A stretch of DNA of 64,000 bases from the NCBI RefSeq assembly GCF_028877475.1, contig NZ_CP113528.1, positions 124,001-188,000 on the forward strand. The letters are read 5' to 3'. The notes below the pieces were generated by a model, which was not told the DNA's origin, did no database searches, and saw nothing but the letters and a program-made list of their open reading frames with translations. Of the stretch, positions 33,986 to 41,711 are shown piece after piece. This DNA comes from Lysinibacillus irui (lineage in GTDB: Bacteria > Bacillota > Bacilli > Bacillales_A > Planococcaceae). A program made the position numbers and the translations under genes. Numbering within the stretch: the stretch's first letter is position 1; each line of letters starts with the position of its first letter.

Positions 33986-36310
33986 TTGAATCACGAAGAA
34001 GAACTGAAAAGACTTTTAGCCGATTTTACTGAAGACAGTGGATTTAGAGATCAATATGGTTATATTGTCCATCAAAAAAAAGAAAATAAAGATGCTGTAA
34101 TGAAACCTGATGGAAAAGGAGAGGCCACATTATATACAGCAATCGCAGTTATCGCTGTTGCCACCGGTAATTATAAACAAGATGATTGGGATAAAAATTC
34201 TGCAAATAAAAGTCTAGAAGAATTATTAACAACTTTACTTAAAAAAAGTTGGGGTAACAAAGATAATCTTGGTCGTTATCACCCAATTCGTCATCCAGAG
34301 GACATTGATTACTATAAGTACAGAAACGATGTAAAAAGCCGAATGAGTCCATTGACAAAGGATAGTTTTGGAGCAATTGTAGCTGGTTCATACTATTCCT
34401 ATGCCTGTCCTAATTCAAGCCAGGAAGTTCGTAAATTAGCACGTGATTTAATGACCAAATGGACTGAGTACTTAATCCTTTTCCAATGGCGTACCCATTC
34501 AATATATATTGAAAATGAATTTGAATATGTAAAAGATGCAGACAAAAAAATTAAATATAAATATATCTACAGTGACAATACTTTAAAAAACAGGAAGTCC
34601 TATAAAGGAACAGGTTCTTTTATGCTATTGCCACACGAAATCTATGCTTTACAGAATGTCGCTGCTCATTTAGGCATAGCAACAAGTCAATGGAATGCAT
34701 GGGAAAACATGACCCCAGAACTTAAACAAACCTTTATAGATTTTGCTGCTCCATATATAGCTCAATATGCTGGAGAAGCTTTAGATAATTTATTGCAAAG
34801 TTACAAAGGAGCATTCCCCTACAGTATCCCATTAGGTCCACCAGATTGGTCCTTAGGAAAAATAAATGGTGTATTTACATTTGAAATTCCTTCAAGTATT
34901 CGTGATCAAATAGTTACTTCTTTTAAAGAAGCTATTAAAGATTTATTACGTGAAATCGTGAGACTTGATAATTATAACGATTATCAGGGTGATGAATTAT
35001 TAGGTATTTTAATTAATCGTGTTCTCGATCTTTTCCCAGATGTTTTGGGACGAGATAGCTGGCGTACTATTTTAACAAAATCTATACAACAGGTACTACC
35101 ATGGATTACTAAATCAGGGTGGTTAGAAGCACTCACTTTTATCGGTAGTTTACAACTACTAAAGACACAGAGTATTTCTTCTATCAGTTATACCCTATGG
35201 ATATATGCTGTTGAGTGTGAAGCGAGACCTGAAATGAAGGACTTATTAAAAACTGAAGAATTCTTTAGCTATTTACGAGGTAATGAAAATCCAAATAGTT
35301 TATGGGCATGGATTGCTGAAGACTCAGGTAGAGTGAGTGAACATTTGCAATTATTCGAATCAAAAGACTGGAATTATTGGTGGAGATTCGCTTATCAAGA
35401 AGATAAATTTAACGATTGGCTTAAGAAACCAGAAGATCAATCAAATGAAATAATTAATCAAAATGAATGTAATAATAGTCCCCGCCTTGATTATTTAGTT
35501 CTAAGTGGTTTAGCAGAGAAAGGGGCTCCTGTGGGTTTAACCGATACCCTTTCTGATTGGTGGGGGGATTTTATGAAATTGGCAGGGGATGCAGCAAATC
35601 AGTTTATAAATAATCTTACTGCAGAGATTCAGAGGCAGTTTAGCCAGGCAGGTTACTATATTCAAGAAAAAATAAATGAAGTTGGTGAACTAATTAGAGA
35701 AACTTGGTCCAATACCTTAGAATACACAAACGAAAAATTTTTTCAGGGTAATCTAATTGAAAAGAGTACTTGGAATCCAGTTGGAATTCTAATACACAAA
35801 TGGGCAAAAATCGATGGGAAAGTTATTGAAGAGTTTTGGTCCGAAACTGGGGACTTGCTTGAGCGGATTACTAATCATATTGACGGGAGTATTATTGAAG
35901 AATATTGGAAACAAAATGGTGAGATTGAACGCATTATTTTTCCAATTGACGGGACTCTGATTCATGAATATTGGAACCGAGAAGGAGAGAAATATTGGAA
36001 AGGTGTATGGTCTAATGTTGACGGAGCTGCTGAAAATATGATTGAGCGTTTGATTCATCCTATAGACGGGACTCTGATTCATGAATATTGGAACCGAGAA
36101 GGGGAGAAATATTGGAAAGGTGTATGGTCTAACGTAGAAGGAGCTGCTAAAGATATGATTGAGCGCTTAACTGAAAGATCAGATGGAACGATAGAAAAAG
36201 AAGCTTGGGATGGAGCAGGTAAATGGGGAAGAACAGTCTGGAATACAGCAGGAGAAGTGATTGAAAGAGTTGGTGATCTTTTGCCTGATTTACACTGGCC
36301 GCCATGGTAA
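33986..36310 (+). CDS. Large orphan protein with C-terminal tandem repeats
   Basis: 774 residues from TTG at 33986, chosen because AGGAGGT lies 9 nt upstream. Residues about 1-530 are a helical, Trp/Tyr-rich domain (GRYHPIRHPEDIDYYKYRND, GTGSFMLLPHEIYALQ) not recognised. Residues about 555-774 hold amphipathic repeats built on IDGxLIxEYWNxxGE; one 40-residue unit is duplicated almost exactly. No signal peptide, no membrane helix. Ends in VGDLLPDLHWPPW. Could be a secreted or tail-type effector, but this is a guess. Isolated between IS debris and a toxin-antitoxin module, so probably a passenger gene. Confidence 0.7.
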   Translation: MNHEEELKRLLADFTEDSGFRDQYGYIVHQKKENKDAVMKPDGKGEATLYTAIAVIAVATGNYKQDDWDKNSANKSLEELLTTLLKKSWGNKDNLGRYHPIRHPEDIDYYKYRNDVKSRMSPLTKDSFGAIVAGSYYSYACPNSSQEVRKLARDLMTKWTEYLILFQWRTHSIYIENEFEYVKDADKKIKYKYIYSDNTLKNRKSYKGTGSFMLLPHEIYALQNVAAHLGIATSQWNAWENMTPELKQTFIDFAAPYIAQYAGEALDNLLQSYKGAFPYSIPLGPPDWSLGKINGVFTFEIPSSIRDQIVTSFKEAIKDLLREIVRLDNYNDYQGDELLGILINRVLDLFPDVLGRDSWRTILTKSIQQVLPWITKSGWLEALTFIGSLQLLKTQSISSISYTLWIYAVECEARPEMKDLLKTEEFFSYLRGNENPNSLWAWIAEDSGRVSEHLQLFESKDWNYWWRFAYQEDKFNDWLKKPEDQSNEIINQNECNNSPRLDYLVLSGLAEKGAPVGLTDTLSDWWGDFMKLAGDAANQFINNLTAEIQRQFSQAGYYIQEKINEVGELIRETWSNTLEYTNEKFFQGNLIEKSTWNPVGILIHKWAKIDGKVIEEFWSETGDLLERITNHIDGSIIEEYWKQNGEIERIIFPIDGTLIHEYWNREGEKYWKGVWSNVDGAAENMIERLIHPIDGTLIHEYWNREGEKYWKGVWSNVEGAAKDMIERLTERSDGTIEKEAWDGAGKWGRTVWNTAGEVIERVGDLLPDLHWPPW
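35943..36182 (+). repeat. 120-bp tandem repeat within the orphan gene
   Basis: Two adjacent copies (about 35943-36062 and 36063-36182) encode IDGTLIHEYWNREGEKYWKG and onward with few changes. Weaker copies precede them (from about 35808). Confidence 0.9.
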
Positions 36311-36429
36311 CCATTTTGAGTGTAATAAAGGACTGTTCTGTATTTTAAGTATTATTATTGACTAAACTTTCTACGGAATAAATGTTTGGTATTAATTTTA
36401 ATGAGTGAACATATTGTAATATACAACAT

Positions 36430-36457
36430 TTGAAATTTGTAAATAATATGGTATACT
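36430..36457 (+). promoter_or_regulatory. Promoter TTGAAA-N16-TATACT for antitoxin RNA
   Basis: -35 36430-36435, -10 36452-36457. Drives the plus-strand RNA that runs against the toxin gene. Confidence 0.65.
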
Positions 36458-36463
36458 TGACGT

Positions 36464-36612
36464 AAATAAACAAATAATTAAAAGGACCGTACAGCGGTGC
36501 AACGCTTGTACAGTCCTTTAACAAAATAAATCGCTTCAAAGGCGATTGGCACTGAGAGAGTAAATCATCCCTAACCGGCCAAGGTATATGTGGGGTGATT
36601 TACTTTTTTTTA
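36464..36612 (+). ncRNA. Probable type I antitoxin antisense RNA
   Basis: From the predicted start near 36464 the RNA folds into AAAGGACCGTAC/GTACAGTCCTTT (36482-36521) and ends in a strong terminator: GTAAATCATCCC pairs with GGGTGATTTAC and eight T follow (to 36611). Its 3' end overlaps the end of the toxin ORF (36600-36695, minus) and it is complementary to the toxin mRNA 3' untranslated region, the arrangement of TxpA/RatA and BsrG/SR4. No ORF within it. Confidence 0.75.
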
Positions 36613-36695
36613 GTAAAAGTAAATGACAATGAAAGAATTAACACAACTAATGAAGAAAACGAGATCATTAGGGTCAATGTTTCGAATGTTGTCAT
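36600..36695 (-). CDS. Type I toxin: holin-like hydrophobic peptide
   Basis: 31 residues. It starts MTTFETLTLMISFSSL and then a hydrophobic helix ending TFTKKK. This closely follows the holin-like type I toxin peptides of Firmicutes (MxTYETLTLMIxF pattern), which insert in the membrane. SD AAAGGAGGTGATG is excellent. Own promoter TTGTTT-N17-TATAAT (36806-36778, minus) and a 75-nt leader with CTTTGC/GCAAAG hairpin next to the SD, which may hide it. The plus-strand antisense RNA overlaps its 3' end. Plasmid maintenance by killing plasmid-free cells is the expected role. Confidence 0.8.
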   Translation of the reverse strand: MTTFETLTLMISFSSLVVLILSLSFTFTKKK

Positions 36696-36777
36696 CGACA
36701 TCACCTCCTTTCTCCTTTGCAAAAGCAAAGTAAGAAGATGTGCCGACCACCCTTGAAACCTTTATTTTGTATACTTA

Positions 36778-36806
36778 ATTATAACATTTTTGCTTATTTT
36801 AAACAA
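36778..36806 (-). promoter_or_regulatory. Toxin promoter TTGTTT-N17-TATAAT
   Basis: Minus-strand -35 36801-36806, -10 36778-36783. Start near 36771, leaving about 75 nt of leader before the toxin ATG. Confidence 0.7.
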
Positions 36807-36860
36807 AAAATCATAAGCAATTTTATTAATACATAATAACTCTTAATAAGGTGATTTAGT

Positions 36861-37436
36861 ATGACAAAGATCAAAATAGAGTACATTCGAGAAGAGATTG
36901 ATAAATATCTAAAAAATATTAGAGAAGAAGAAGTCTTACCTTTTTTTCAAACCTTAGCTTTTAACTCAACTCTTACTGACTATAGTAGAAATATTCGCAC
37001 ATTTAAAATAACTGATATAAAAAGTCTAGATAAAGTTCCTTCACAACCAGGCTTTTATATAATCTTTTCTGATATTAATCATGAAAATAATGATTGTACT
37101 GCAATATTCAGCGATCTGCCAGAAAAAACAATCAAGGCCATCTATAGGGGAGAAGGATATAATGTTCGGTTGCGTTTAAAGAGCCATTTATTTAATGATC
37201 TTTATGCTGAAGATTTTAAGAAATCGGGGTTGGAATTAAATAAAGATTCTAATTTCTATAGAAATACGCTATCAATTAATGGCGCAAAAGTTAATATTTC
37301 CTTAAAGCCGTTTAAAGAATTTGAATGGTACGTTGTTTATATTGCTGCACCAAAAAGTAACCAAAATGTTCGTGATATGTATGAAGATTCGTTTGATCAG
37401 GTATTTGGTAAACCAAAGTATAGCAAGGATAAGTAG
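36861..37436 (+). CDS. GIY-YIG-like nuclease domain protein
   Basis: 191 residues. The middle has GFYIIFSD (about 63-70), AIYRGEGYNVRLRLKSHLF (about 92-110), following the order of GIY-YIG motifs (GxYxI, LYIGxS, R..RL..H), though the second motif is YRG rather than YIG. GIY-YIG domains cut DNA with a Tyr, Arg and Glu; a late E is present (YEDSFDQVFG). Function on the plasmid unknown. SD AAGGTGATTT. Confidence 0.5.
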   Translation: MTKIKIEYIREEIDKYLKNIREEEVLPFFQTLAFNSTLTDYSRNIRTFKITDIKSLDKVPSQPGFYIIFSDINHENNDCTAIFSDLPEKTIKAIYRGEGYNVRLRLKSHLFNDLYAEDFKKSGLELNKDSNFYRNTLSINGAKVNISLKPFKEFEWYVVYIAAPKSNQNVRDMYEDSFDQVFGKPKYSKDK

Positions 37437-37448
37437 CTCAAATTGCAT

Positions 37449-37477
37449 TGACTTTTAATTTACACTCTTCTACAATA
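37449..37477 (+). promoter_or_regulatory. Promoter TTGACT-N17-TACAAT
   Basis: -35 37449-37454, -10 37472-37477, just after the GIY-YIG-like gene; feeds the leader to the methyltransferase. Confidence 0.75.
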
Positions 37478-37510
37478 AAAAAATACTACTATTGACTTTA
37501 ATATGCATAT

Positions 37511-37608
37511 CCATACGGTAATGCATAATCTAAACACTCAAGATGTAAGTGTTAAAACCAATCCATATGGACTGGTCTGTACATTTACATACTTTGGGTG
37601 TTTTTTTT
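37511..37608 (+). terminator. CCAAACGG-type leader terminator (variant copy)
   Basis: CCATACGGTAATG (37511-37523), then AAACACTCAA pairs with TTTGGGTGTTT, inner ACCAATCC...GGACTGGT with loop-side GGTCTGT, and eight T. Same order as the other five leaders. Confidence 0.75.
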
Positions 37609-37645
37609 GTCTCAAGTAGTAAATAAAATACCAGGAGGCAACATT

Positions 37646-37714
37646 ATGTTAGAGCTTGAAGATTTCTTAGAAGTATTAAGTATTATATCGTTTGGAGGTA
37701 AGCGATATGTCTAA
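37646..37714 (+). CDS. 22-residue leader peptide coupled to the methyltransferase
   Basis: ATG at 37646 behind CAGGAGGC encodes MLELEDFLEVLSIISFGGKR plus YV. Its last codons contain the SD of the methyltransferase and it overlaps that start by 8 bp, so it likely couples translation. Confidence 0.55.
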   Translation: MLELEDFLEVLSIISFGGKRYV

Positions 37715-38660
37715 CTCTCAAACTTTAAAAAACCGGATTGCAGATGTTTTAAGAAGATTAGGAAGACCTGCAAGCCTTCAAGAAATAAGCAATGAAATTA
37801 TAGATAAACCTAGTAGCACAGTTCGAGGCAGGATTTATGACAATATGGATATGTTTAAACGTGTAGCTAGAGGAGTTTATTGGCTTACTGATGAACAAGC
37901 TGGCGTTTTGCTTATTGAAGGCGATGGCAGGGATTTATCAATGTTTGACGATGCGTCCATCGATGCTATTATCAATGATCATGCATGGTATGACCCCTTA
38001 TCAAATTCAGGAGGATCTAGAAAATTTGATAATACCTATCCAACCTTTTGCTATGAGTTAGAGGACTTTAGAGAAAAGGCAAGGGTATTAAAAAATGGAT
38101 CTTTTTGCATTGAATTTTTACCCTCAGAAAACGCCAATAATTGGAAATATATATATTCTATAAAAGAAATGGCCGAACAATGTGGATTAACATATTACTC
38201 CAAAGTAACTTGGATTAAGGGAACATTCGTTTCGAACACTGGAAGAAAAAGTAAAAATAGTGAGGACATCCTTTTCCTAGTAAAAGGACCGAAAGCAAGA
38301 AGCTTACGTTTAGATAAAAAGAAAATGAAGCAATCAAGCGAAGTTTGCTTTATGTCAGGGACTTCACAAATGCTACCTACTATGTTTAATGTTCAGTCTG
38401 TTCCACTAAAAGACCGCATACATCAAGCAGAGAAGCCAGTAGAGCTATATAAACAGTTGATAGAAATGGTTACAAAACCAGGTGAAATTATTCTAGATCA
38501 AGGTGCAGGAAGCGGGAACTTAGGTATTGCAGCGTTACAAACTAATCGTTTTGCCTGCTTAATTGAAATAGTAAAAGAGAACATTACGAAGATTCAAAGA
38601 AATATTGAGGAAGCAACGTCATCATTGTTGAGTAATAACCTCAGCTTTGCTAATAACTAA
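37707..38660 (+). CDS. DNA adenine/cytosine-N4 methyltransferase-like protein with altered catalytic motif
   Basis: 317 residues from ATG at 37707 (SD TTTGGAGGT). An N-terminal winged helix (about 5-60) is followed by a beta-class methyltransferase domain. The SAM-binding motif is DQGAGSGNLGIAAL (about 263-276). At the position of the catalytic DPPY the sequence reads IINDHAWYDP (about 89-98), so the standard motif is lost. Strongly coupled to the leader peptide. It may be inactive, may modify another substrate, or may bind DNA as a regulator. Confidence 0.7.
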   Translation: MSNSQTLKNRIADVLRRLGRPASLQEISNEIIDKPSSTVRGRIYDNMDMFKRVARGVYWLTDEQAGVLLIEGDGRDLSMFDDASIDAIINDHAWYDPLSNSGGSRKFDNTYPTFCYELEDFREKARVLKNGSFCIEFLPSENANNWKYIYSIKEMAEQCGLTYYSKVTWIKGTFVSNTGRKSKNSEDILFLVKGPKARSLRLDKKKMKQSSEVCFMSGTSQMLPTMFNVQSVPLKDRIHQAEKPVELYKQLIEMVTKPGEIILDQGAGSGNLGIAALQTNRFACLIEIVKENITKIQRNIEEATSSLLSNNLSFANN

Positions 38661-38681
38661 ATGTATGGGGTGATGACCATT

Positions 38682-39140
38682 ATGTATCGAAAATACGAAG
38701 TTGATGGTTTTCATTTGGAAATTAATGACCGCTTCATTTCAAAATATACAGGTAAGCCGTTTATTGAAATAGGCAGCAAACAAGAGCTAGTGGGGAAAAT
38801 CGAACGAGATAATATTGTTCTTGAAATTACATATATGGGATTCGGTAAATTGATCCATAAAAGAACAAATCAATCTTATAATGACCTCCTGCTTTCAAAA
38901 GATCAGTGGGAAAAGGTAAAAGCTCATTTTACTATGTATCCAACATATTATTGCTTCCAACCAATTGGCTTAGACCTTTGCATTTATGAAGCAGGTATTG
39001 AAGTTAAACGTGTGGAATTACCATACAAACAAATTGAACCAACAATTGAAGAAATAATGTTAATTTTATTCGTCCAGCATGTTGCATGTAAGCCTGCTGC
39101 AGAACTAAATGAAATACGAAAGAGAAGTAAGGTATGCTAA
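38682..39140 (+). CDS. Unknown protein after methyltransferase
   Basis: 152 residues; ATG at 38682 chosen for GGGGTGAT at 38667-38674. No family recognised; soluble. Probably in one transcript with the methyltransferase (21 bp gap). Confidence 0.55.
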   Translation: MYRKYEVDGFHLEINDRFISKYTGKPFIEIGSKQELVGKIERDNIVLEITYMGFGKLIHKRTNQSYNDLLLSKDQWEKVKAHFTMYPTYYCFQPIGLDLCIYEAGIEVKRVELPYKQIEPTIEEIMLILFVQHVACKPAAELNEIRKRSKVC

Positions 39141-39155
39141 TTTAAATGTTTATGA

Positions 39156-39262
39156 TGACATTGGAAATATTTTAAAGTAGTATTAAATATACCAAATTCA
39201 TAAACATTCTATATGTTGGAAGAACCACATACGTCCCTTATGGGATACGTATGTGGTTTTTT
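39156..39262 (+). ncRNA. Orphan leader-type RNA (promoter plus terminator, no gene follows)
   Basis: A promoter-like ATGACA (39156-39161) with a TAGTAT-like -10 about 17 nt on feeds TGTTGGAAGAACCACATACG, whose ACCACATACGT pairs with ACGTATGTGGT followed by seven T (39223-39262). No ORF follows before the next promoter at 39362. Spacing of the -10 is approximate. Confidence 0.55.
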
Positions 39263-39361
39263 TGTTTGTATACAATCGTAGAATAACATTTAGACTTCTA
39301 TCTAAAATTTACAGATAAAAAGTTCAGATGTAGGATGTTAGATTTATTTTTTTAGTTTATA

Positions 39362-39469
39362 ATGACAAAATAGTAGTTTTATAGTATTATACTCTTTAAT
39401 CACATATAACAACATTAGCCATGTTGGAAGAACCACATGCGTACAAAAGGGTACGTGTGTGGTTTTTTT
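39362..39469 (+). promoter_or_regulatory. Promoter ATGACA-N17-TATTAT and second GGAAGAACC leader terminator
   Basis: -35 39362-39367, -10 39385-39390. TGTTGGAAGAACCACATGCG at 39423, ACCACATGCGTAC pairs with GTACGTGTGTGGT, then seven T to 39469. Near copy of the orphan RNA at 39156-39262. Confidence 0.75.
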
Positions 39470-39493
39470 ATGTCCAAAAATAGGAGTGAACCC

Positions 39494-40027
39494 ATGAAAA
39501 ACATAGTGAACAAGAAGCTATTCTTGAGAAGCGGGTTATTTATATTAATCATAAGTGCTATTGGGGGAGGAGCATATTTAGCTGACCAAACCAATGATAT
39601 ACAAGAAAAACACGAAGTGAAATTGATAGAAGAATACCCTGCTGAAATCTATATTCAATCTGTTTACGCCACTTATTCCAATGAAATCGTTGCAACATGG
39701 AATGATTTAGCGAATGAGAAAGAATTAGATACGAATGAAGTGTTTAACAAGGTAAAAGAATGGAAGGAACTGTTGGCAATCCAAGCTGCTGAATATGATT
39801 CATTAAACGTTCCAATCAAACTACAAATTAACACTATAGATAAGTTCTTAGCAGCATCACAGGAAGAACAAACTACTGAACAACGTAAAGTGATACGTAG
39901 ATTATCATTTGATTTTGTTGAAGGTCATAATTCCGTAAAAGAAGGATTCATTAAATTGTTGGAAGAAAATGATGCCGATTTTACTGTAAATGATGATGAT
40001 ACAATCACATATCAGTTTCCTAAGTAA
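39494..40027 (+). CDS. Unknown membrane-anchored extracytoplasmic protein
   Basis: 177 residues from ATG at 39494 (SD TAGGAGTG). N-terminal anchor helix (about 10-28: LFLRSGLFILIISAIGGGAY), then an acidic helical domain. No lipobox. Similar in plan to the 40723 gene, possibly paralogous. Part of a run of membrane or wall proteins leading to the cell-wall hydrolase, suggesting a surface role in transfer. Confidence 0.65.
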   Translation: MKNIVNKKLFLRSGLFILIISAIGGGAYLADQTNDIQEKHEVKLIEEYPAEIYIQSVYATYSNEIVATWNDLANEKELDTNEVFNKVKEWKELLAIQAAEYDSLNVPIKLQINTIDKFLAASQEEQTTEQRKVIRRLSFDFVEGHNSVKEGFIKLLEENDADFTVNDDDTITYQFPK

Positions 40028-40060
40028 TTCGGTATTAAAAGAAATAAGGAGTAGTGATTA

Positions 40061-40678
40061 ATGTTTAGATATTACATTTTACTGTCTCCTAAAAGGAGAG
40101 GTACATTTGATTGTCCAGCTCGCTTTGTTATTTGGGCATCTAGCAAATCAAACGCTCAAAGCAAATTTATGAGGAAGTATAAAATTTCCAATGAGCAATT
40201 TATTTGTGAAGCTTACACAAGATCAGAACTCCCTAATGTAGGAATAAGAAGTAAAGAAGAAGAGGATATTTCAAGAAAGTTATTATCATTTTTATCAACA
40301 AGTTTTAGCACTAAGAAGTTCTATGAATACCTTGAGACAAAAACTGATTCTGAAATTCTAAGACTAAGTACTGAAACAACACACTTTGGTATTATTTTTA
40401 TTCGCCAATTGTACCTAAATGATATCGACCATCCTTTATACAGGAGTCTTGCTTGCATGTTAGCAGATGGATTAGAAAATGCTCCTTTTTCACTTTCAGA
40501 TTTAAAAGCTGGTAATCAAAGAGAAAACTTGACTAATTATATTGTTGATTTTTATCTAATAGCCAGAAAGCATCAAGAGATTTGGAACGAAGTAGTTCAT
40601 TCTAACAGCAATTTGGATATTATTGGACAAGTCATTTTCAAGCCAAAGTACATGGCATTATTTGAAATTCCAAAGTAA
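40061..40678 (+). CDS. Unknown soluble protein
   Basis: 205 residues, SD AAGGAGTAG. Starts MFRYYILLSPKRRGTF; no motif recognised. 33 bp after the previous gene. Confidence 0.65.
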   Translation: MFRYYILLSPKRRGTFDCPARFVIWASSKSNAQSKFMRKYKISNEQFICEAYTRSELPNVGIRSKEEEDISRKLLSFLSTSFSTKKFYEYLETKTDSEILRLSTETTHFGIIFIRQLYLNDIDHPLYRSLACMLADGLENAPFSLSDLKAGNQRENLTNYIVDFYLIARKHQEIWNEVVHSNSNLDIIGQVIFKPKYMALFEIPK

Positions 40679-40722
40679 TTAAATGTATTGATAGCAAACA
40701 CAGTCTGATGGAGGTTGAATCT

Positions 40723-41172
40723 ATGAAGAAAAAATATCTTAAACTGTCCCTATTATTTATAGGAGGAGGGGCGCTCGGATGTATTATCACAAGCCTTTTC
40801 TTTAGTTGGACTCTAGAAAAATACATCCTTTTTTCCGACCAGGTTTCTTTGGTAAACAACACAGGTGAAATCATACATATTATTCAAGATTTCAACGAAG
40901 AAAAAGTTGAAAGTGAATATGTAGTAGAACTATTAGAACGTCGTGTTGAAATCTTTAAAGGCATTAAAAGCAATTCATATGAAGTGCTGTCACGCGGGAA
41001 ATCAGATTCAAAGTATGCCAACTACGGTGCAGCACTTGATCGAATTGTGTATAGCTTGGAAGGTGTCAAAGAGAAAGTTTTGAAGAGTAAAGAAATTGAC
41101 GTAAAAAAGGATATGGATGAATTTTTAGATGCAATAGACAATTACACAACGACTGTACTAGAAATCCAATAG
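40723..41172 (+). CDS. Unknown membrane-anchored protein
   Basis: 149 residues from ATG at 40723 (SD TGGAGGTT). N-terminal helix (about 6-28) with FIGGGALGCIITSLFF; soluble helical remainder. Same plan as the 39494-40027 protein. Confidence 0.65.
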   Translation: MKKKYLKLSLLFIGGGALGCIITSLFFSWTLEKYILFSDQVSLVNNTGEIIHIIQDFNEEKVESEYVVELLERRVEIFKGIKSNSYEVLSRGKSDSKYANYGAALDRIVYSLEGVKEKVLKSKEIDVKKDMDEFLDAIDNYTTTVLEIQ

Positions 41173-41207
41173 TCGATAAGTAATAAGTAAACAAAAACTA
41201 TTATTTC

Positions 41208-41564
41208 TTTGCGTGGCTATCGAGGAGGAATTCACTTGAAAAATACGAAGAACCATGAACCTATTGTTATAAATAGTAAAGCTCAGTATTTATTGATTAC
41301 TTATGGAATTATTCTTTTAAGCTATATCATCCCATTACTGGCTGGAGCATTGTCCTTAACAGCTACTGTATTGGCAACAGCAACATACATTAAAGGCGAT
41401 GCATCGTTTTTACATGCTTCCTTTGGAGTTGCTACGGCTTTAATCCTAGGTATTTGTTTAATTAGCATTCTTTGGTCACCTAACGCTCATAAACATATTA
41501 TTTTAGAGGAAACTTTAACAAATTAATATGAAAATACAATAAAAAATAAAGATAGCCACGCAAA
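41208..41564. repeat. 14-bp perfect inverted repeats flanking the 41236-41526 gene
   Basis: TTTGCGTGGCTATC at 41208-41221 and GATAGCCACGCAAA at 41551-41564. They enclose one small membrane protein gene and its SD. Confidence 0.85.
41236..41526 (+). CDS. Small two-helix membrane protein
   Basis: 96 residues from TTG at 41236 (SD GAGGAGGAATT). Two membrane helices (about 15-47 and 57-80), Ala/Thr-rich hairpin between them. No family recognised. Enclosed by 14-bp inverted repeats, so possibly a mini cassette or an RNA with long-range pairing. Confidence 0.6.
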   Translation: MKNTKNHEPIVINSKAQYLLITYGIILLSYIIPLLAGALSLTATVLATATYIKGDASFLHASFGVATALILGICLISILWSPNAHKHIILEETLTN

Positions 41565-41654
41565 CAAATAATTAGTTTTATAGTAGGAGGATTTACTTTC
41601 GAGAGGCAGTTTAGTAGTAGATGGCAAGAAATCTAAAATGAAAGGTGAAATATT

Positions 41655-41711
41655 ATGAATTACTTTGAATTTCAAAATATGCATGGGAAAACTGCTCTTT
41701 TAAACTCATGA
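41655..41711 (+). CDS. 18-residue leader peptide coupled to the wall hydrolase
   Basis: ATG at 41655 behind AAAGGTGA encodes MNYFEFQNMHGKTALLNS and ends in ATGA with the start of the next gene. The hydrolase has no SD of its own, so its translation probably depends on this peptide. Confidence 0.6.
   Translation: MNYFEFQNMHGKTALLNS

Noticed and set aside
35943-36182. Tandem repeat as CRISPR or mobile unit
   Set aside because: The 120-bp repeats are in frame inside one gene and encode a protein repeat.
36345-36539. 64-codon minus-strand frame over the antitoxin RNA
   Set aside because: No SD; it lies across the antitoxin promoter and hairpins and has no recognisable product.
36604-36729. Plus-strand small ORF MTMKELTQLMKK across the toxin gene
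   Set aside because: No SD and it is the antisense of the toxin; the minus-strand peptide has promoter, SD and family resemblance.
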